Notes: generated by a model from the letters alone, not told the origin. DNA of 51,179 bases from Cellvibrionaceae bacterium (GCA_021151525.1 JAGKXD010000018.1:1-51179); one strand, 5' to 3'. Counted from the stretch's first letter, positions 26,321 through 35,039 are shown. Made by a program: numbers and translations.

Positions 26321-26644
26321 ATGAAAATTCGTCAACTCGTTCATCACTGGCAAACGACTGTAGAAACAGATTCACCCAGAGTTAAGCTACAAGTTGAAAT
26401 ACCTATTCACGATGCTGCACGCCTCGCTGCTCTTGCCGATTTATTTCCCGCCATAAAATCTGAAAATGTACTTGCTGAATTACTCCATTCTGCCCTAGAC
26501 GAAGTTCAGGAAGCCTTTCCTTATGTGAGAGGAAAAAAGCAAATTAGTGAAGATGAAATGGGCAACCCCATTTATGAAGACGATGGTTATACACCGCGAT
26601 TCTTAGCGCTTATGCGCGAACATCTGCAAAAATTAAAGCGCTAA
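26321..26644 (+). CDS. Conserved small protein of unknown function
   Basis: A 107-residue soluble acidic protein. The pattern IPIHDAARLAALADLFP, then ELLHSALDEVQEAFPYV, then GNPIYEDDGYTPRFL matches a family I recall in Pseudomonas, sometimes labelled type 1 pili tip component. I see no signal peptide or pilin features that would support that name. GAGGGA precedes the ATG. It is convergent with cysA. Confidence 0.75.
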   Translation: MKIRQLVHHWQTTVETDSPRVKLQVEIPIHDAARLAALADLFPAIKSENVLAELLHSALDEVQEAFPYVRGKKQISEDEMGNPIYEDDGYTPRFLALMREHLQKLKR

Positions 26645-26676
26645 AAAAAAGCCCGCACCAGTTAACAAGTGCGGGC
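26643..26676 (-). terminator. Terminator of the sulfate cluster (minus strand)
   Basis: GCCCGCAC at 26651-26658 pairs with GTGCGGGC at 26669-26676. The A-run at 26643-26650 is a T-run on the minus strand, so it ends the cysA transcript. Confidence 0.85.
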
Positions 26677-26707
26677 CATAGATATCATCCCTACAAAAGC
26701 GAAAATT

Positions 26708-27766
26708 TTATCCCTGCAAAAAAACCTTAGAGCTGGTTGGCCGCGCAAATACATGTGCACCAACACTTAAATCCAGCGAGCGTTCATGTGAACGTGGCAA
26801 CTCCACATGAATAACGTCATTGCTAAGACTATTTTTTAACTCTATACGCAGAACTGATCCGGCAGTACTTACGTGGGAAATTGTTGCTGGAATAGAACCG
26901 TCACTCTGGTCTTGCGTCAATTCAATATCGTGCGGCCTTACATAGGCAACAGCGGTTTGGTTATTCACCCCATTAAATTCTGGCGCTGGCAATTTGTAAT
27001 CGCCGATATGCGCCCAACCATTTTCGACACGGCTGTGAAATAAATTTACCTGGCCGATAAAGTCATACACAAACGGACTTGCTGGATTGTTGTAAATATC
27101 ATCCGGCGAACCAATTTGTTCGATCTTGCCTTTATTGAGTACCACAATGCGATCCGCAACTTCCATAGCTTCTTCTTGATCGTGGGTTACAAAAATAGAA
27201 GTGATGTGCAACTCGTCATGCAAACGACGCAACCAGCGGCGCAAATCCTTACGCACTTTTGCATCGAGCGCACCGAAAGGTTCATCCAATAACAACACTT
27301 TTGGCTCAACGGCAAGCGCGCGCGCCAAAGCGATACGTTGACGTTGACCGCCAGACAATTGATGCGGATAGCGATCAGCCAACCAATCCAATTGCACCAA
27401 TTCCAATAATTCATGCACGCGACGTTTAATTTCCTCTTTCGATGGACGAGTCTCTTTTGGGCGCACACTCAAACCAAAAGCCACGTTATCAAACACCGTC
27501 ATGTGACGGAACAACGCGTAGTGTTGAAACACGAAACCAACATTACGCTCGCGCACGTGAACATCGGTTGCGTCTTCGCCGTGGAAAAGAACGCTGCCGT
27601 TATCGGGATTTTCCAATCCGGCAATAATGCGCAGCAGTGTTGTTTTTCCGCAGCCAGAAGGGCCAAGCAAAGCGACTAATTCGCCCGTCGGAAAATCCAA
27701 GGATACGTTGTTCAGCGCGGTAAAGTTGCCGAAGGTTTTGTGTAGGTTACGAACTTCGATGCTCAT
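26708..27766 (-). CDS. cysA: Sulfate/thiosulfate ABC transporter ATPase CysA
   Basis: The ATPase that powers sulfate import through the CysT/CysW channel. Walker A GPSGCGKT at 35-42, signature LSGGQ at 137-141 and Walker B VLLLDEP at 157-163 are intact. The C-terminal third is the CysA regulatory region with RPHDIEL. At 352 residues it is close to E. coli CysA (365). It is the last gene of the minus-strand cluster, separated from cysW by about 370 bases that contain a dispersed repeat, which is unusual since cysW and cysA are normally adjacent. Confidence 0.95.
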   Translation of the reverse strand: MSIEVRNLHKTFGNFTALNNVSLDFPTGELVALLGPSGCGKTTLLRIIAGLENPDNGSVLFHGEDATDVHVRERNVGFVFQHYALFRHMTVFDNVAFGLSVRPKETRPSKEEIKRRVHELLELVQLDWLADRYPHQLSGGQRQRIALARALAVEPKVLLLDEPFGALDAKVRKDLRRWLRRLHDELHITSIFVTHDQEEAMEVADRIVVLNKGKIEQIGSPDDIYNNPASPFVYDFIGQVNLFHSRVENGWAHIGDYKLPAPEFNGVNNQTAVAYVRPHDIELTQDQSDGSIPATISHVSTAGSVLRIELKNSLSNDVIHVELPRSHERSLDLSVGAHVFARPTSSKVFLQG

Positions 27767-27810
27767 AATTTTTCTCGCAAATTTTTTGCTAACTTAAATT
27801 GGGTTAAGTA

Positions 27811-27846
27811 GGGAGTCGTCATCTTCGCGAAAGAAGAGATACAGCT
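27811..27846. repeat. Degenerate GTCGTCAT hairpin repeat
   Basis: GGGAGTCGTCATCTTCGCG is followed by an imperfect complementary arm. It shares GGGAGTCGTCAT with the element at 33632 and GTCATC with that at 48561. It lies directly next to the long repeat that follows. Confidence 0.5.
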
Positions 27847-27869
27847 CTAATTTAAATTTTCTAGCCTGC

Positions 27870-28117
27870 CGCTGGCCTCACTTTTCTTTGCTTGTACAAA
27901 GAAAAGTAAGCAAAAGAAAGTACACCACTCTCGCTCCTGTTTCCTGCGCGCTTCAGAAAATAGCTGTCGTTCCGACGCGACATCCTTGTCGCGTAGTCAC
28001 TAAAACAAACATCCTGTTTGTTTTACACCTATTTTCTTCCAGTGCTCGGGGAGCTCGCAGGGGGCCCTTTGGTGCCAATAGCAAGTGATTAGTAGGTAAC
28101 TCGCCAACAGGCGAAAC
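27870..28117 (+). repeat. Long dispersed repeat, copy 1 (between cysW and cysA)
   Basis: About 240 bases aligned with the reverse complement of 34208-34424. Shared landmarks in order are CTTTTCTTTGCTTGT, AAAGAAAAGTAA, CCTGTTTCC, GTCGTTCCGACGCGACATCC, TTCTTCCAGTRCTCGGGGA and a GGGCCC. TAACTCGCCAACAGGCGAAA at its right end is the inverse of the sequence that starts the other copy, so the full element may have terminal inverted repeats. A spurious frame runs through it (27888-28088). Confidence 0.8.
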
Positions 28118-28133
28118 CTATCTATAAATAAAA

Positions 28134-29030
28134 CTACTGTGCCTGCGCAGTTCTCACAGCCAATTCATGCTCACGCGCAGCTTTCCACTCAAGCGCACTC
28201 TTCAACACCAAAGTCACTAGCGCCAATAACGCCAACAAAGATGCAACAGCAAAAGCAGCGGCGAATTGATATTCGTTGTACAAAATTTCAATATGCAGTG
28301 GCATGGTGTTGGTTTGTCCGCGAATTTTTCCGCTCACTACACTCACCGCACCAAACTCACCCATAGCCCGCGCGTTACACAAAATAATTCCGTAGAGTAA
28401 ACCCCATTTAATGGAGGGCAAGGTCACGCGGAAAAACATTTTCCAACCGCTTGCGCCCAAAGTAATTGCCGCTTCCTCTTGCTCTTTACCCTGCTCTTGC
28501 ATTAACGGAATTAATTCGCGTGCAATAAACGGGAAGGTAATAAATACCGTTGCCAACACAATTCCCGGCACCGCAAACATAATGCGAATATTGTGATCCA
28601 TTAACCAGTGACCAAATAATCCTTGGGCACCGAACAGCAACATGTAAATTAAACCCGCAATCACCGGAGAAACTGCAAAAGGTAAATCAATCAATGTAAT
28701 CGCTAGTTGCTTGCCGCGAAATTGGAATTTCGCAATCGCCCAACTTGCTGCCAAACCGAAAATCACATTGAGCGGCACTGCAATGCCCGCTGCAATCAAG
28801 GTTAATTTAATGGCGTGAGCTGCTGCAGGTTCAGTAATCGTAGCGAAGTAAACATGAATGCCTTTACTAAAGGCTTCAGTAAATACAACGATCAGCGGCA
28901 AAATCAAAAATAGCGATAAAAAGATTAGCGATGTGCTAATTAATGTGTAGCGAATCCAACGCGCTTCTGTGGTTGCGCCCTGCACGCGCGCAGCACTGCT
29001 GCTATGCAAATTAGAAACAATACCGCCCAT
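28134..29030 (-). CDS. cysW: Sulfate ABC transporter permease CysW
   Basis: An inner-membrane permease of 298 residues with six probable membrane helices. It has the permease-loop signature of the family (REFG-type segment ARAMGEFGAVSVVSG) that contacts the ATPase. AGGAGG lies upstream of the start, which is only three bases after the stop codon of cysT, so the two are translationally linked. The tail ends in a basic/acidic stretch. Confidence 0.94.
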   Translation of the reverse strand: MGGIVSNLHSSSAARVQGATTEARWIRYTLISTSLIFLSLFLILPLIVVFTEAFSKGIHVYFATITEPAAAHAIKLTLIAAGIAVPLNVIFGLAASWAIAKFQFRGKQLAITLIDLPFAVSPVIAGLIYMLLFGAQGLFGHWLMDHNIRIMFAVPGIVLATVFITFPFIARELIPLMQEQGKEQEEAAITLGASGWKMFFRVTLPSIKWGLLYGIILCNARAMGEFGAVSVVSGKIRGQTNTMPLHIEILYNEYQFAAAFAVASLLALLALVTLVLKSALEWKAAREHELAVRTAQAQ

Positions 29031-29033
29031 AAA

Positions 29034-29915
29034 TTAGCCTCCTGTTCTCTTATGGCTCCAGTGTTGGAGCACGTTAATTAACAACAACAAAATAAACGAG
29101 AACAAGAGCATCACACTACCCAACGCAGCTGCGCCGGCGTAATCAAATTGTTCCAACTTGGTCATAATTAACAGCGGAGTAATTTCAGTGCGATATGGCA
29201 TGTTGCCGCTGATAAAAACCACCGAACCGTATTCGCCAATAGCACGCGCAAATGAAAGTGCAAAGCCCGTTAAGAGCGAAGGCAGAAGTGCAGGAAAAAT
29301 AATCCGTTGAAAGGTTTGCCAGCGGTTTGCACCCAAACTTGCAGCAGCTTCTTCCACTTCAGCTTCAAGATCTGCAAGTACTGGCTGCACAGTTCGAACT
29401 ACAAACGGCAAGCCGATGAAGGTAAGCGCAATGGTTACACCAATCCATGTGTAAGCAATTTTAATATCCAACAGGGAAAAATATTTTCCAATCAAACCGC
29501 TGGGCGCATAAATTGCCGTAAGCGCAATACCGGCTACCGCCGTGGGTAACGCGAAAGGCAAATCAACAATGGCATCAACAATGCGTTTGCCGGGAAATGA
29601 ATAGCGCACCAACACCCAGGCTACAATCAACCCAAATACTAAATTGATTGTGGCACCAATAAGCGATGCGCCAAAAGTTAAACGATAACTCGCCAAGGCG
29701 CGGCGATTAGTAATCACATCCCACAATTGATCGAGCGGTAATTCAAAACTTTTTACGATCAACGCTGCAAGCGGTATAAACACCAACAAGCTTGCGTAAA
29801 GAGTTCCAAAACCTAAAGATAAACCAAAACCGGGAAGTACAGATTTTTGTACCCAAGGTTGTTTTTTTTGAACCGCTGATAATGGTAGCGGTACAGCTAT
29901 AGTTGAAGCGCTCAT
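29034..29915 (-). CDS. cysT: Sulfate ABC transporter permease CysT
   Basis: The second inner-membrane permease of the sulfate importer, 293 residues with six probable helices. The ATPase-contact loop carries FARAIGEYGSVVFISG. It starts with an N-terminal cytoplasmic stretch of about 30 residues. GAGAG precedes the ATG. It lies between sbp and cysW on the same strand and forms the channel with CysW. Confidence 0.94.
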   Translation of the reverse strand: MSASTIAVPLPLSAVQKKQPWVQKSVLPGFGLSLGFGTLYASLLVFIPLAALIVKSFELPLDQLWDVITNRRALASYRLTFGASLIGATINLVFGLIVAWVLVRYSFPGKRIVDAIVDLPFALPTAVAGIALTAIYAPSGLIGKYFSLLDIKIAYTWIGVTIALTFIGLPFVVRTVQPVLADLEAEVEEAAASLGANRWQTFQRIIFPALLPSLLTGFALSFARAIGEYGSVVFISGNMPYRTEITPLLIMTKLEQFDYAGAAALGSVMLLFSFILLLLINVLQHWSHKRTGG

Positions 29916-29995
29916 CAGAAAACTCTCATCAGTACCTGTGGTCAGGTAACTCTTAAGGTAAAGCTCTTATTGAAGATATCTAGATAACTCAAAAA

Positions 29996-30025
29996 GCAAG
30001 GTCGCGTGCAGTTTGTGCACGCGAC
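29996..30025 (-). terminator. Hairpin with minus-strand T-run after sbp
   Basis: GTCGCGTGCA at 30001-30010 pairs perfectly with TGCACGCGAC at 30016-30025. On the minus strand it is followed by a short T-run. It sits between sbp and cysT and may make sbp message more abundant than the permease message. Confidence 0.6.
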
Positions 30026-30034
30026 GCTTTCTGG

Positions 30035-31027
30035 TTACTGATAAATCTTGTCAAAAATTCCACCATCACCGAAGTGTTCTGGCTGTGCCTTTTTCCAGCC
30101 ACCAAAATCTTCAATAGTGAACAATTCAATTTTAGGGAACTTGTTACTGTAAGCAGCCAATACGTCTTTATCGCGTGGGCGATAGTAGTTTTTCGCAATA
30201 ATGTTTTGGCCTTCTTTGGTGTAGAGGTATTTCAAATATTCTTCTGCCACTGCACGCGTGCCGTGTGCATCAGCATATTTATCTACTAAGGTGATTGATG
30301 CTTCAGCCAGAATCGAAATCGATGGAACAACAATCTCAACTTTATCCGGACCTAACTCATTAACCGCGAGGAAAGCTTCATTTTCCCAAGTTAATAACAC
30401 ATCTCCAATTTGACGTTGAACAAAAGTCGTAGTCGCTCCACGCGCACCAGAATCCAGTACAGGTACATTTTTGTAGAGATTTTTTACAAAATCTTGTGCA
30501 GCTTGATCAGATCCAAATTTCTTTTTGGCAAAACCCCACGCTGCCAAATAGTTCCAGCGTGCACCGCCCGATGTTTTTGGATTAGGCGTAATAACTTCCA
30601 CGTTTTTCTTAATTAAATCATCCCAGTCTTTGATTTTTTTCGGATTGCCCTTGCGCACCAAAAATACGATGGTTGATGTATAAGGAGCGCTGCTATCCGG
30701 TAAGCGAGTTTGCCAATTTTCTGGAATCAATTTTGCAAATTTATACAGAGGGTCAATATCACCAGCGAGCGCGAAAGTTACAACGTCTGCTTGCAAGCCA
30801 TCAATTACTGAGCGTGACTGTGCACCAGAACCACCGTGAGATTGTTCAACAGTGACTTTGTCACCGGTTTTTGCCAACCAATATTTAGCAAATGCGGTGT
30901 TGTATTCGCGATAGAGTTCGCGTGTTGGATCGTAAGATACGTTTAGCAGTTTTACATCTTTTGCGAATGTGCCTGCAGAGAGCAACAAAGCACTCGCAAG
31001 AATCGCTATTTTCTTAATTGCATTCAT
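30035..31027 (-). CDS. sbp: Periplasmic sulfate-binding protein
   Basis: The 330-residue solute-binding protein of the sulfate importer. Its signal peptide ends near GTFA at 22. Conserved sulfate-binding patterns include LLNVSYDPTRELY, SHGGSGAQSRSV, TPNPKTSGGARWNYLAAWG and GARGATTTF. It delivers sulfate to CysT/CysW. It is the Sbp/CysP family; which of the two names is more exact cannot be decided here. AGGA precedes the ATG. Confidence 0.94.
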   Translation of the reverse strand: MNAIKKIAILASALLLSAGTFAKDVKLLNVSYDPTRELYREYNTAFAKYWLAKTGDKVTVEQSHGGSGAQSRSVIDGLQADVVTFALAGDIDPLYKFAKLIPENWQTRLPDSSAPYTSTIVFLVRKGNPKKIKDWDDLIKKNVEVITPNPKTSGGARWNYLAAWGFAKKKFGSDQAAQDFVKNLYKNVPVLDSGARGATTTFVQRQIGDVLLTWENEAFLAVNELGPDKVEIVVPSISILAEASITLVDKYADAHGTRAVAEEYLKYLYTKEGQNIIAKNYYRPRDKDVLAAYSNKFPKIELFTIEDFGGWKKAQPEHFGDGGIFDKIYQ

Positions 31028-31073
31028 GGTTTTAGTTCCTAGAGAATGACATTTATGTGTTGGCTAAAGTTGT

Positions 31074-31112
31074 CACAGCTTCTGGCCATTTATGTGGTCG
31101 CCGGAAGCTGTG
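31074..31112 (-). promoter_or_regulatory. Hairpin between porin and sbp genes
   Basis: CACAGCTTCTGGC at 31074-31086 pairs with GCCGGAAGCTGTG at 31100-31112 (12 of 13). No T-run follows on the minus strand, so it is more like a processing or stabilising hairpin than a terminator. Confidence 0.45.
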
Positions 31113-31147
31113 GCCATTTGGCAAATACAACTTATAAAAAGTACAAC

Positions 31148-32434
31148 TTAGAATTTGAAATCCACACCAACTGCAAAGGTTTTATCCGTCACTGTTTCGG
31201 TGTTAATGCGCTTGTCGCCACTTGCATCTACAGTTGCGTAATAGGTAAAAAGTTTTGTCGCATCATTCAGTTTGTAATCAATGCCTAAAGCCAAGGCATG
31301 AACATCAACGTCGTCATACTGAACTGGTGTTGGAACCACTAAAGTAGCGCTAGGGGTTGGCGTTGGTGTACTGGTTGATGAACCGTATTGAACTTTTGCT
31401 GACCATGGGCCATCAATTTTCCACAAAGCATTCAACACATAACCTTTTTGCTTTTTAAAGGAACTGTTCGCAACGCCATCCCATTCAGAAATTGGGTTTA
31501 AACCGTTTTGCGCACCAACGCTGGTTGTTGCAGAGTTAACAAAAGTTGAGAAAGGGCCAATTACATCAAAGGTTTCATGGCGCTCTGCGGTTTGATAAAT
31601 TGCACCTAGTTTGACTGGGCCAATGGTAACCTCACCAACAGCACGCACTGCATCGGTAGACGCTACGTTGTCATCCACGGCAATACCGACATACCATTTT
31701 GATTTTCCATAAACCGCAGAAATAGATTTGCCTGCAGCGAAGCGGTTGTCATTTTGTGGGTTGATTGCACTTACCGCGACGCCAGTTTCTTCGCTTTGAA
31801 TGGCGGCGGCATTAATTTCCAAACCGCCAAATAAAATAGGTGACACGTATTGAACGGTGTTATCTGCACGGTTTTCGCCAACCAAATAAGTACCTATATC
31901 GGCGAGTGGAATATCGTTAAAGCGATCTATATCCGATTGGTAAACGCTATTGGTTTGGATAGTTTTCAACGGAGTATCATTTTTACCCACCAACACAGTA
32001 CCCCAAGAACCTTGCAGGCCACCGGTAATGTTGCGCTGAGTCAATTCACGGCCGTTACTGTTAGTGCCGTTATCGACATCAATGCCGTATTCAACTCTAT
32101 AAACTGCTTTTAAATCCGCAGTAATATCAACATCACCTCGAATTCCGAAACGCGAAGCATTGCTTTCAAGAGAGACATTATTTAATTCAGTAGCGTTTCC
32201 TACAGCGCCAACATTTTTAAACGTTGTGGCATTTGCAGCGGTTAACGGAAACGCGCTTTTTTCAAGATCATAGTTATTTAGCGTTACATCAATTTTGCCG
32301 TACAAGGTAGGGAAGCCTGCGGAGGCTGTTGCAGAAACCAAGAGACCCACGGTCAAGGGCAATAATTTTTTTACAATTTTTACTGATCGGTTAGTTGATC
32401 CATTTTGTGTGAATAAATCGGTTTGAAATGACAT
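31148..32434 (-). CDS. Outer-membrane porin, probably for sulfate-type anions
   Basis: A 428-residue general-type (Gram-negative) porin. After a signal region ending in SATASAG come TLYGKIDVTL, SRFGIRGDVDITADLKAVYRVE and GLQGSWGTVLVGKNDTPL, typical of trimeric porins, and a C-terminal Phe (FAVGVDFKF). The N-terminus is longer than usual. GGAG seven bases upstream supports ATG 32434 over the earlier 32458. It lies directly upstream of sbp on the same strand and downstream of a YezD-family gene, so sulfur-regulated anion uptake is a plausible role, inferred from context only. Confidence 0.85.
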   Translation of the reverse strand: MSFQTDLFTQNGSTNRSVKIVKKLLPLTVGLLVSATASAGFPTLYGKIDVTLNNYDLEKSAFPLTAANATTFKNVGAVGNATELNNVSLESNASRFGIRGDVDITADLKAVYRVEYGIDVDNGTNSNGRELTQRNITGGLQGSWGTVLVGKNDTPLKTIQTNSVYQSDIDRFNDIPLADIGTYLVGENRADNTVQYVSPILFGGLEINAAAIQSEETGVAVSAINPQNDNRFAAGKSISAVYGKSKWYVGIAVDDNVASTDAVRAVGEVTIGPVKLGAIYQTAERHETFDVIGPFSTFVNSATTSVGAQNGLNPISEWDGVANSSFKKQKGYVLNALWKIDGPWSAKVQYGSSTSTPTPTPSATLVVPTPVQYDDVDVHALALGIDYKLNDATKLFTYYATVDASGDKRINTETVTDKTFAVGVDFKF

Positions 32435-32535
32435 GCTAATCTCCAAAAATATAGTCATATCACTTCCGGTGGTCCGGTCAGTGCTTTTAATCTGTATGTG
32501 ATTTGTTTACTCGTTTTCTATAAAACTGCGTTTGG

Positions 32536-32739
32536 TTATTTGGAGTTTTCTCCTTTGCCCCAACGCTTTTTTTCTCGTCGCTCCAATTGCACTATCTGAC
32601 CGTTGTGAACAGATATTTCCAGCGAACCGTATTGGATATGTGCCAGCTGCCGTTTAATTTCGGCGAGCACTTCTTCATCCACTTTAAGTTCGCGATTGGC
32701 GTCATGGATTGACGGAACTTCATGGTGATGATGAGCCAT
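32536..32739 (-). CDS. YezD-family (DUF2292) small protein
   Basis: A 67-residue protein matching DUF2292: EVLAEIKRQLAHIQYGSLEI, then HNGQIVQLERREKKRW. It begins with a His-rich stretch (AHHHHE). Members of this family often lie in sulfur-assimilation operons, which agrees with this cluster. Biochemical function is unknown to me. GAGG precedes the ATG. It is the first gene of the minus-strand cluster, so the promoter lies in the region 32740-32983. Confidence 0.85.
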   Translation of the reverse strand: MAHHHHEVPSIHDANRELKVDEEVLAEIKRQLAHIQYGSLEISVHNGQIVQLERREKKRWGKGENSK

Positions 32740-32983
32740 CTCTACCTCGCAATAAATAAAACCAAGCTCTGCTCTTTAGGATTGAATTACATAAATCCAA
32801 TAAGTTGCTCAGCGACGGTCGCCATACTAATCAGGGAGGTTTAAAACTAAAAATACCGTTTATTCATTAGCTTATAACTTTCAAAAAGCGATGGATTTTG
32901 GAATAAGCTCATAAAAAACGAGTATTTTTCATCCACATAAAATCTTATTAAGCTCGACTCCATCATTTTTTGGAGCCTTGCCT
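32740..32983. other. Divergent region of sulfate cluster and hydrolase
   Basis: About 240 AT-rich bases with no gene. Promoters for the YezD/porin/sbp direction and for the RBBP9-like hydrolase must be here. A CysB site would be expected by analogy with other sulfate genes, but none was confirmed by eye. Confidence 0.45.
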
Positions 32984-33574
32984 ATGTCCTTTTCACAGCC
33001 TTCCTATCTACCGCGTGCGGTTGAAAATTTTCCGGTACTCATAGTGCCCGGCTTGCGCAATAGCGATAAGTATCACTGGCAAAGCCTGTGGCAAGCGCGC
33101 CTGCCCAACAGCAAACGTATTCATGTGGATGATTGGGATACCCCGAACCTCGCCGCGTGGCGAGCGGGTATAAAAGCAGAGTTGGACAAGCTGGATCGCC
33201 CAGCAGTATTGATTGCCCACAGCTTCGGCACTCTGGCAAGTGCGTCTATAGCGGCGGAATTTCCAGAAAAAATTGCGGCCTTGTTTTTGGTTGCCCCAGC
33301 CGATCCCAATAAATTTGGGATAGCTAATGAGTTGCCACAAGATTTTTTGCCCGTAAGCGCCAAAATTATTGCGAGCAGCGATGACCCCTGGATGACGGAA
33401 ACCAAAGCCGCTTACTGGGCATTAGTGTGGGGTGCAGATTATTTGCGGATAAAAAATGTCGGCCACATTAATAGCCAATCTAATTTAGGCTTGTGGCAAG
33501 AAGGTATAACTCAGCTGCATCAGTTGGTGCGCAAAGCAAAAGCAAATGTGCTGCATAAACATATTGCGGCTTGA
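32984..33574 (+). CDS. RBBP9/YdeN-family serine hydrolase
   Basis: A 196-residue small alpha/beta hydrolase. Nucleophile S80 sits in AHSFG, the acid is D133 or D134 in SSDDPW, and H161 is in VGHIN, a complete triad. The N-terminal motif GLRNSDKYHWQSLWQ is diagnostic of the family. Substrate unknown. GGAG eight bases upstream decides ATG 32984 over a TTG at 32978. Divergent from the sulfate cluster; no functional link is visible. Confidence 0.88.
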   Translation: MSFSQPSYLPRAVENFPVLIVPGLRNSDKYHWQSLWQARLPNSKRIHVDDWDTPNLAAWRAGIKAELDKLDRPAVLIAHSFGTLASASIAAEFPEKIAALFLVAPADPNKFGIANELPQDFLPVSAKIIASSDDPWMTETKAAYWALVWGADYLRIKNVGHINSQSNLGLWQEGITQLHQLVRKAKANVLHKHIAA

Positions 33575-33631
33575 GTTGTTCGATTGATAACCCCTCATTA
33601 TTTGAAGCATTTAGCGCAAACTTACTAAGAA

Positions 33632-33670
33632 GGGAGTCGTCATGCTCGCGTAGCGGGGATGACGATTCCC
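33632..33670. repeat. GTCGTCAT hairpin repeat
   Basis: GGGAGTCGTCATGCTCGC at 33632-33649 pairs imperfectly with GCGGGGATGACGATTCCC at 33653-33670. This is a dispersed hairpin family, with relatives at 27811 and 48561. It lies between convergent genes. Confidence 0.6.
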
Positions 33671-33688
33671 ATACCGATTTAGAATTCA

Positions 33689-34159
33689 CTACAAACCCAA
33701 CTCACTCAACCCCGGGTGATCATCTGGCCTGCGACCTTGCGGCCAGTGAAATTTTCTTTCGTTTTCAGTAATAGCAAGATCATTAATGCTCGCATAACGC
33801 TTTTGCATCAAGCCCTGCTCATTAAATTCCCAGTTCTCATTCCCATAAGAACGAAACCATTCACCTTTTTCATTGCGCCACTCATAAGCAAAACGCACTG
33901 CGATGCGATTATGTTCAAACGCCCACAATTCCTTAGTTAAACGATATTCATTTTCTTGCGCCCATTTGCGCGAAAGAAACTCAACAATTTGCGCGCGACC
34001 TGTTAAAAATTCATTGCGGTTACGCCATTGGCTATCGGCGGTGTAAGCAAACGATACTTTATAAGGATCGCGATTATTCCAACCATCTTCTGCAGCGCGT
34101 ACTTTTTGGATGGCAGTTTCGCGTGTGAAGGGCGGAAATGGTGGGCGTGATTCAGACAT
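33689..34159 (-). CDS. DUF1348 family, NTF2/SnoaL-like protein
   Basis: A 156-residue soluble protein matching DUF1348, a NTF2-like fold family. Patterns include RAAEDGWNNRDPYKVSFAYT, SQWRNRNEFLTGRAQIVEFL, and RFAYEWRNEKGEWFRSYGNENWEF. Members are small alpha+beta proteins with no settled function. AGAGGA precedes the ATG. It follows the GST/PNPOx/AhpD-like genes on the same strand but is separated from GST by the repeat at 34208-34424. Confidence 0.88.
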   Translation of the reverse strand: MSESRPPFPPFTRETAIQKVRAAEDGWNNRDPYKVSFAYTADSQWRNRNEFLTGRAQIVEFLSRKWAQENEYRLTKELWAFEHNRIAVRFAYEWRNEKGEWFRSYGNENWEFNEQGLMQKRYASINDLAITENERKFHWPQGRRPDDHPGLSELGL

Positions 34160-34207
34160 TTTTTGATCCTCTTTTGCAAATATTTACTTTTCAACAAAAT
34201 ACAAATG

Positions 34208-34424
34208 TGACACCAACCGGGGCCCCTGTGAGTTCCCCGAGTACTGGAAGAAATTTGGTGGCAAGCGCACAGGAGGTGCGCTTGAGTGACGTCGCGACAA
34301 GGATGTCGCGTCGGAACGACAGCAAATTTATGAAGCACGCCGGAAACAGGAACGATTGGGGTGTCCTTTCTTTTGGTTACTTTTCGTTGGACAAGCAACG
34401 AAAAGTAACTCGCCAACAGGCGAA
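34208..34424 (-). repeat. Long dispersed repeat, copy 2 (inverted)
   Basis: The reverse complement aligns with 27870-28080 over most of its length, including the block GTCGTTCCGACGCGACATCC. In minus-strand orientation it begins TTTCGCCTGTTGGCGAGTTA, the inverse of the sequence at the right end of copy 1. It separates the GST gene from the DUF1348 gene. The frame 34003-34416 is produced by it and is not a gene. Confidence 0.8.
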
Positions 34425-34436
34425 AAAATCCAACTA

Positions 34437-35039
34437 CTACAACTCAATCCCTGCCATAGAAACAAACCCTTCCAAGCGCTCAATTCTCGCCAACCACTTA
34501 CGGACATATCCATAAGGCAATAAGTCAACCTTACCTTGATGCGCCAAAGCTATGTAGGGATAAACCGCAATATCCGCAATTGTAATTACATCAGTCGCCA
34601 GCCACTCATGCGTTTGCAAACGGTCATTTAAAATGTTCAATAAATTTTTAGTAACCTGCTCCGCAAGCTCTAAATTAAGCGCACGCCCAAATGAATAGTG
34701 TGCGCGCAAGGCTGCAGGCCCCTGCGCCACTTCATTTGCCGCTGTCGATAGCCACTGGGTTATTTCAGCGGCTTTTATTGCATCGGCAGGAAACCAATTA
34801 TCGCCGCCGTAAGCGCGCGCCAAATAAACTAAAATGGCTTGGCTATCGCGAATAATGATCTCGCCATCTTTTAACACGGGAACTTGCCCAAATGAATTTT
34901 TGGCCAAAAACGCTGGTGACTTTTGTTCACGCTCCGAGCGATTTATTTCAATGCGTTGATAAGAAATATTTAACAGAGAAAGCAGCAACCGCACTTTATG
35001 ACAATTGCCAGAAATATCAAATTCGTAAAGCTCAATCAT
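34437..35039 (-). CDS. Glutathione S-transferase
   Basis: A 200-residue soluble GST. The thioredoxin-like N-terminal domain has ISGNCHKVRLLL (probable catalytic serine/cysteine region), FGQVPVLKDGEIII and DSQAILVYLA; the helical C-terminal domain has WLATDVITIADIAVYPYIA. Likely conjugates or reduces electrophiles with glutathione; substrate unknown. GAGG precedes the start. It lies nine bases downstream of the PNPOx-like gene, so they are one operon. Confidence 0.92.
   Translation of the reverse strand: MIELYEFDISGNCHKVRLLLSLLNISYQRIEINRSEREQKSPAFLAKNSFGQVPVLKDGEIIIRDSQAILVYLARAYGGDNWFPADAIKAAEITQWLSTAANEVAQGPAALRAHYSFGRALNLELAEQVTKNLLNILNDRLQTHEWLATDVITIADIAVYPYIALAHQGKVDLLPYGYVRKWLARIERLEGFVSMAGIEL

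Larger units (their letters stand above)
27767..28133. other. Interval between cysA and cysW
   Basis: About 370 bases, made almost wholly of the degenerate hairpin repeat at 27811-27846 and the long dispersed repeat at 27870-28117. No gene is supported. Confidence 0.7.

Noticed and set aside
27888..28088. Frame of 66 codons between cysA and cysW
   Set aside because: It lies wholly within the long dispersed repeat and its translation matches that from the other repeat copy; it is repeat DNA.
34003..34416. Minus-strand frame of 137 codons
   Set aside because: Part is the inverted repeat copy and the rest overlaps the DUF1348 gene on the same strand in another frame.
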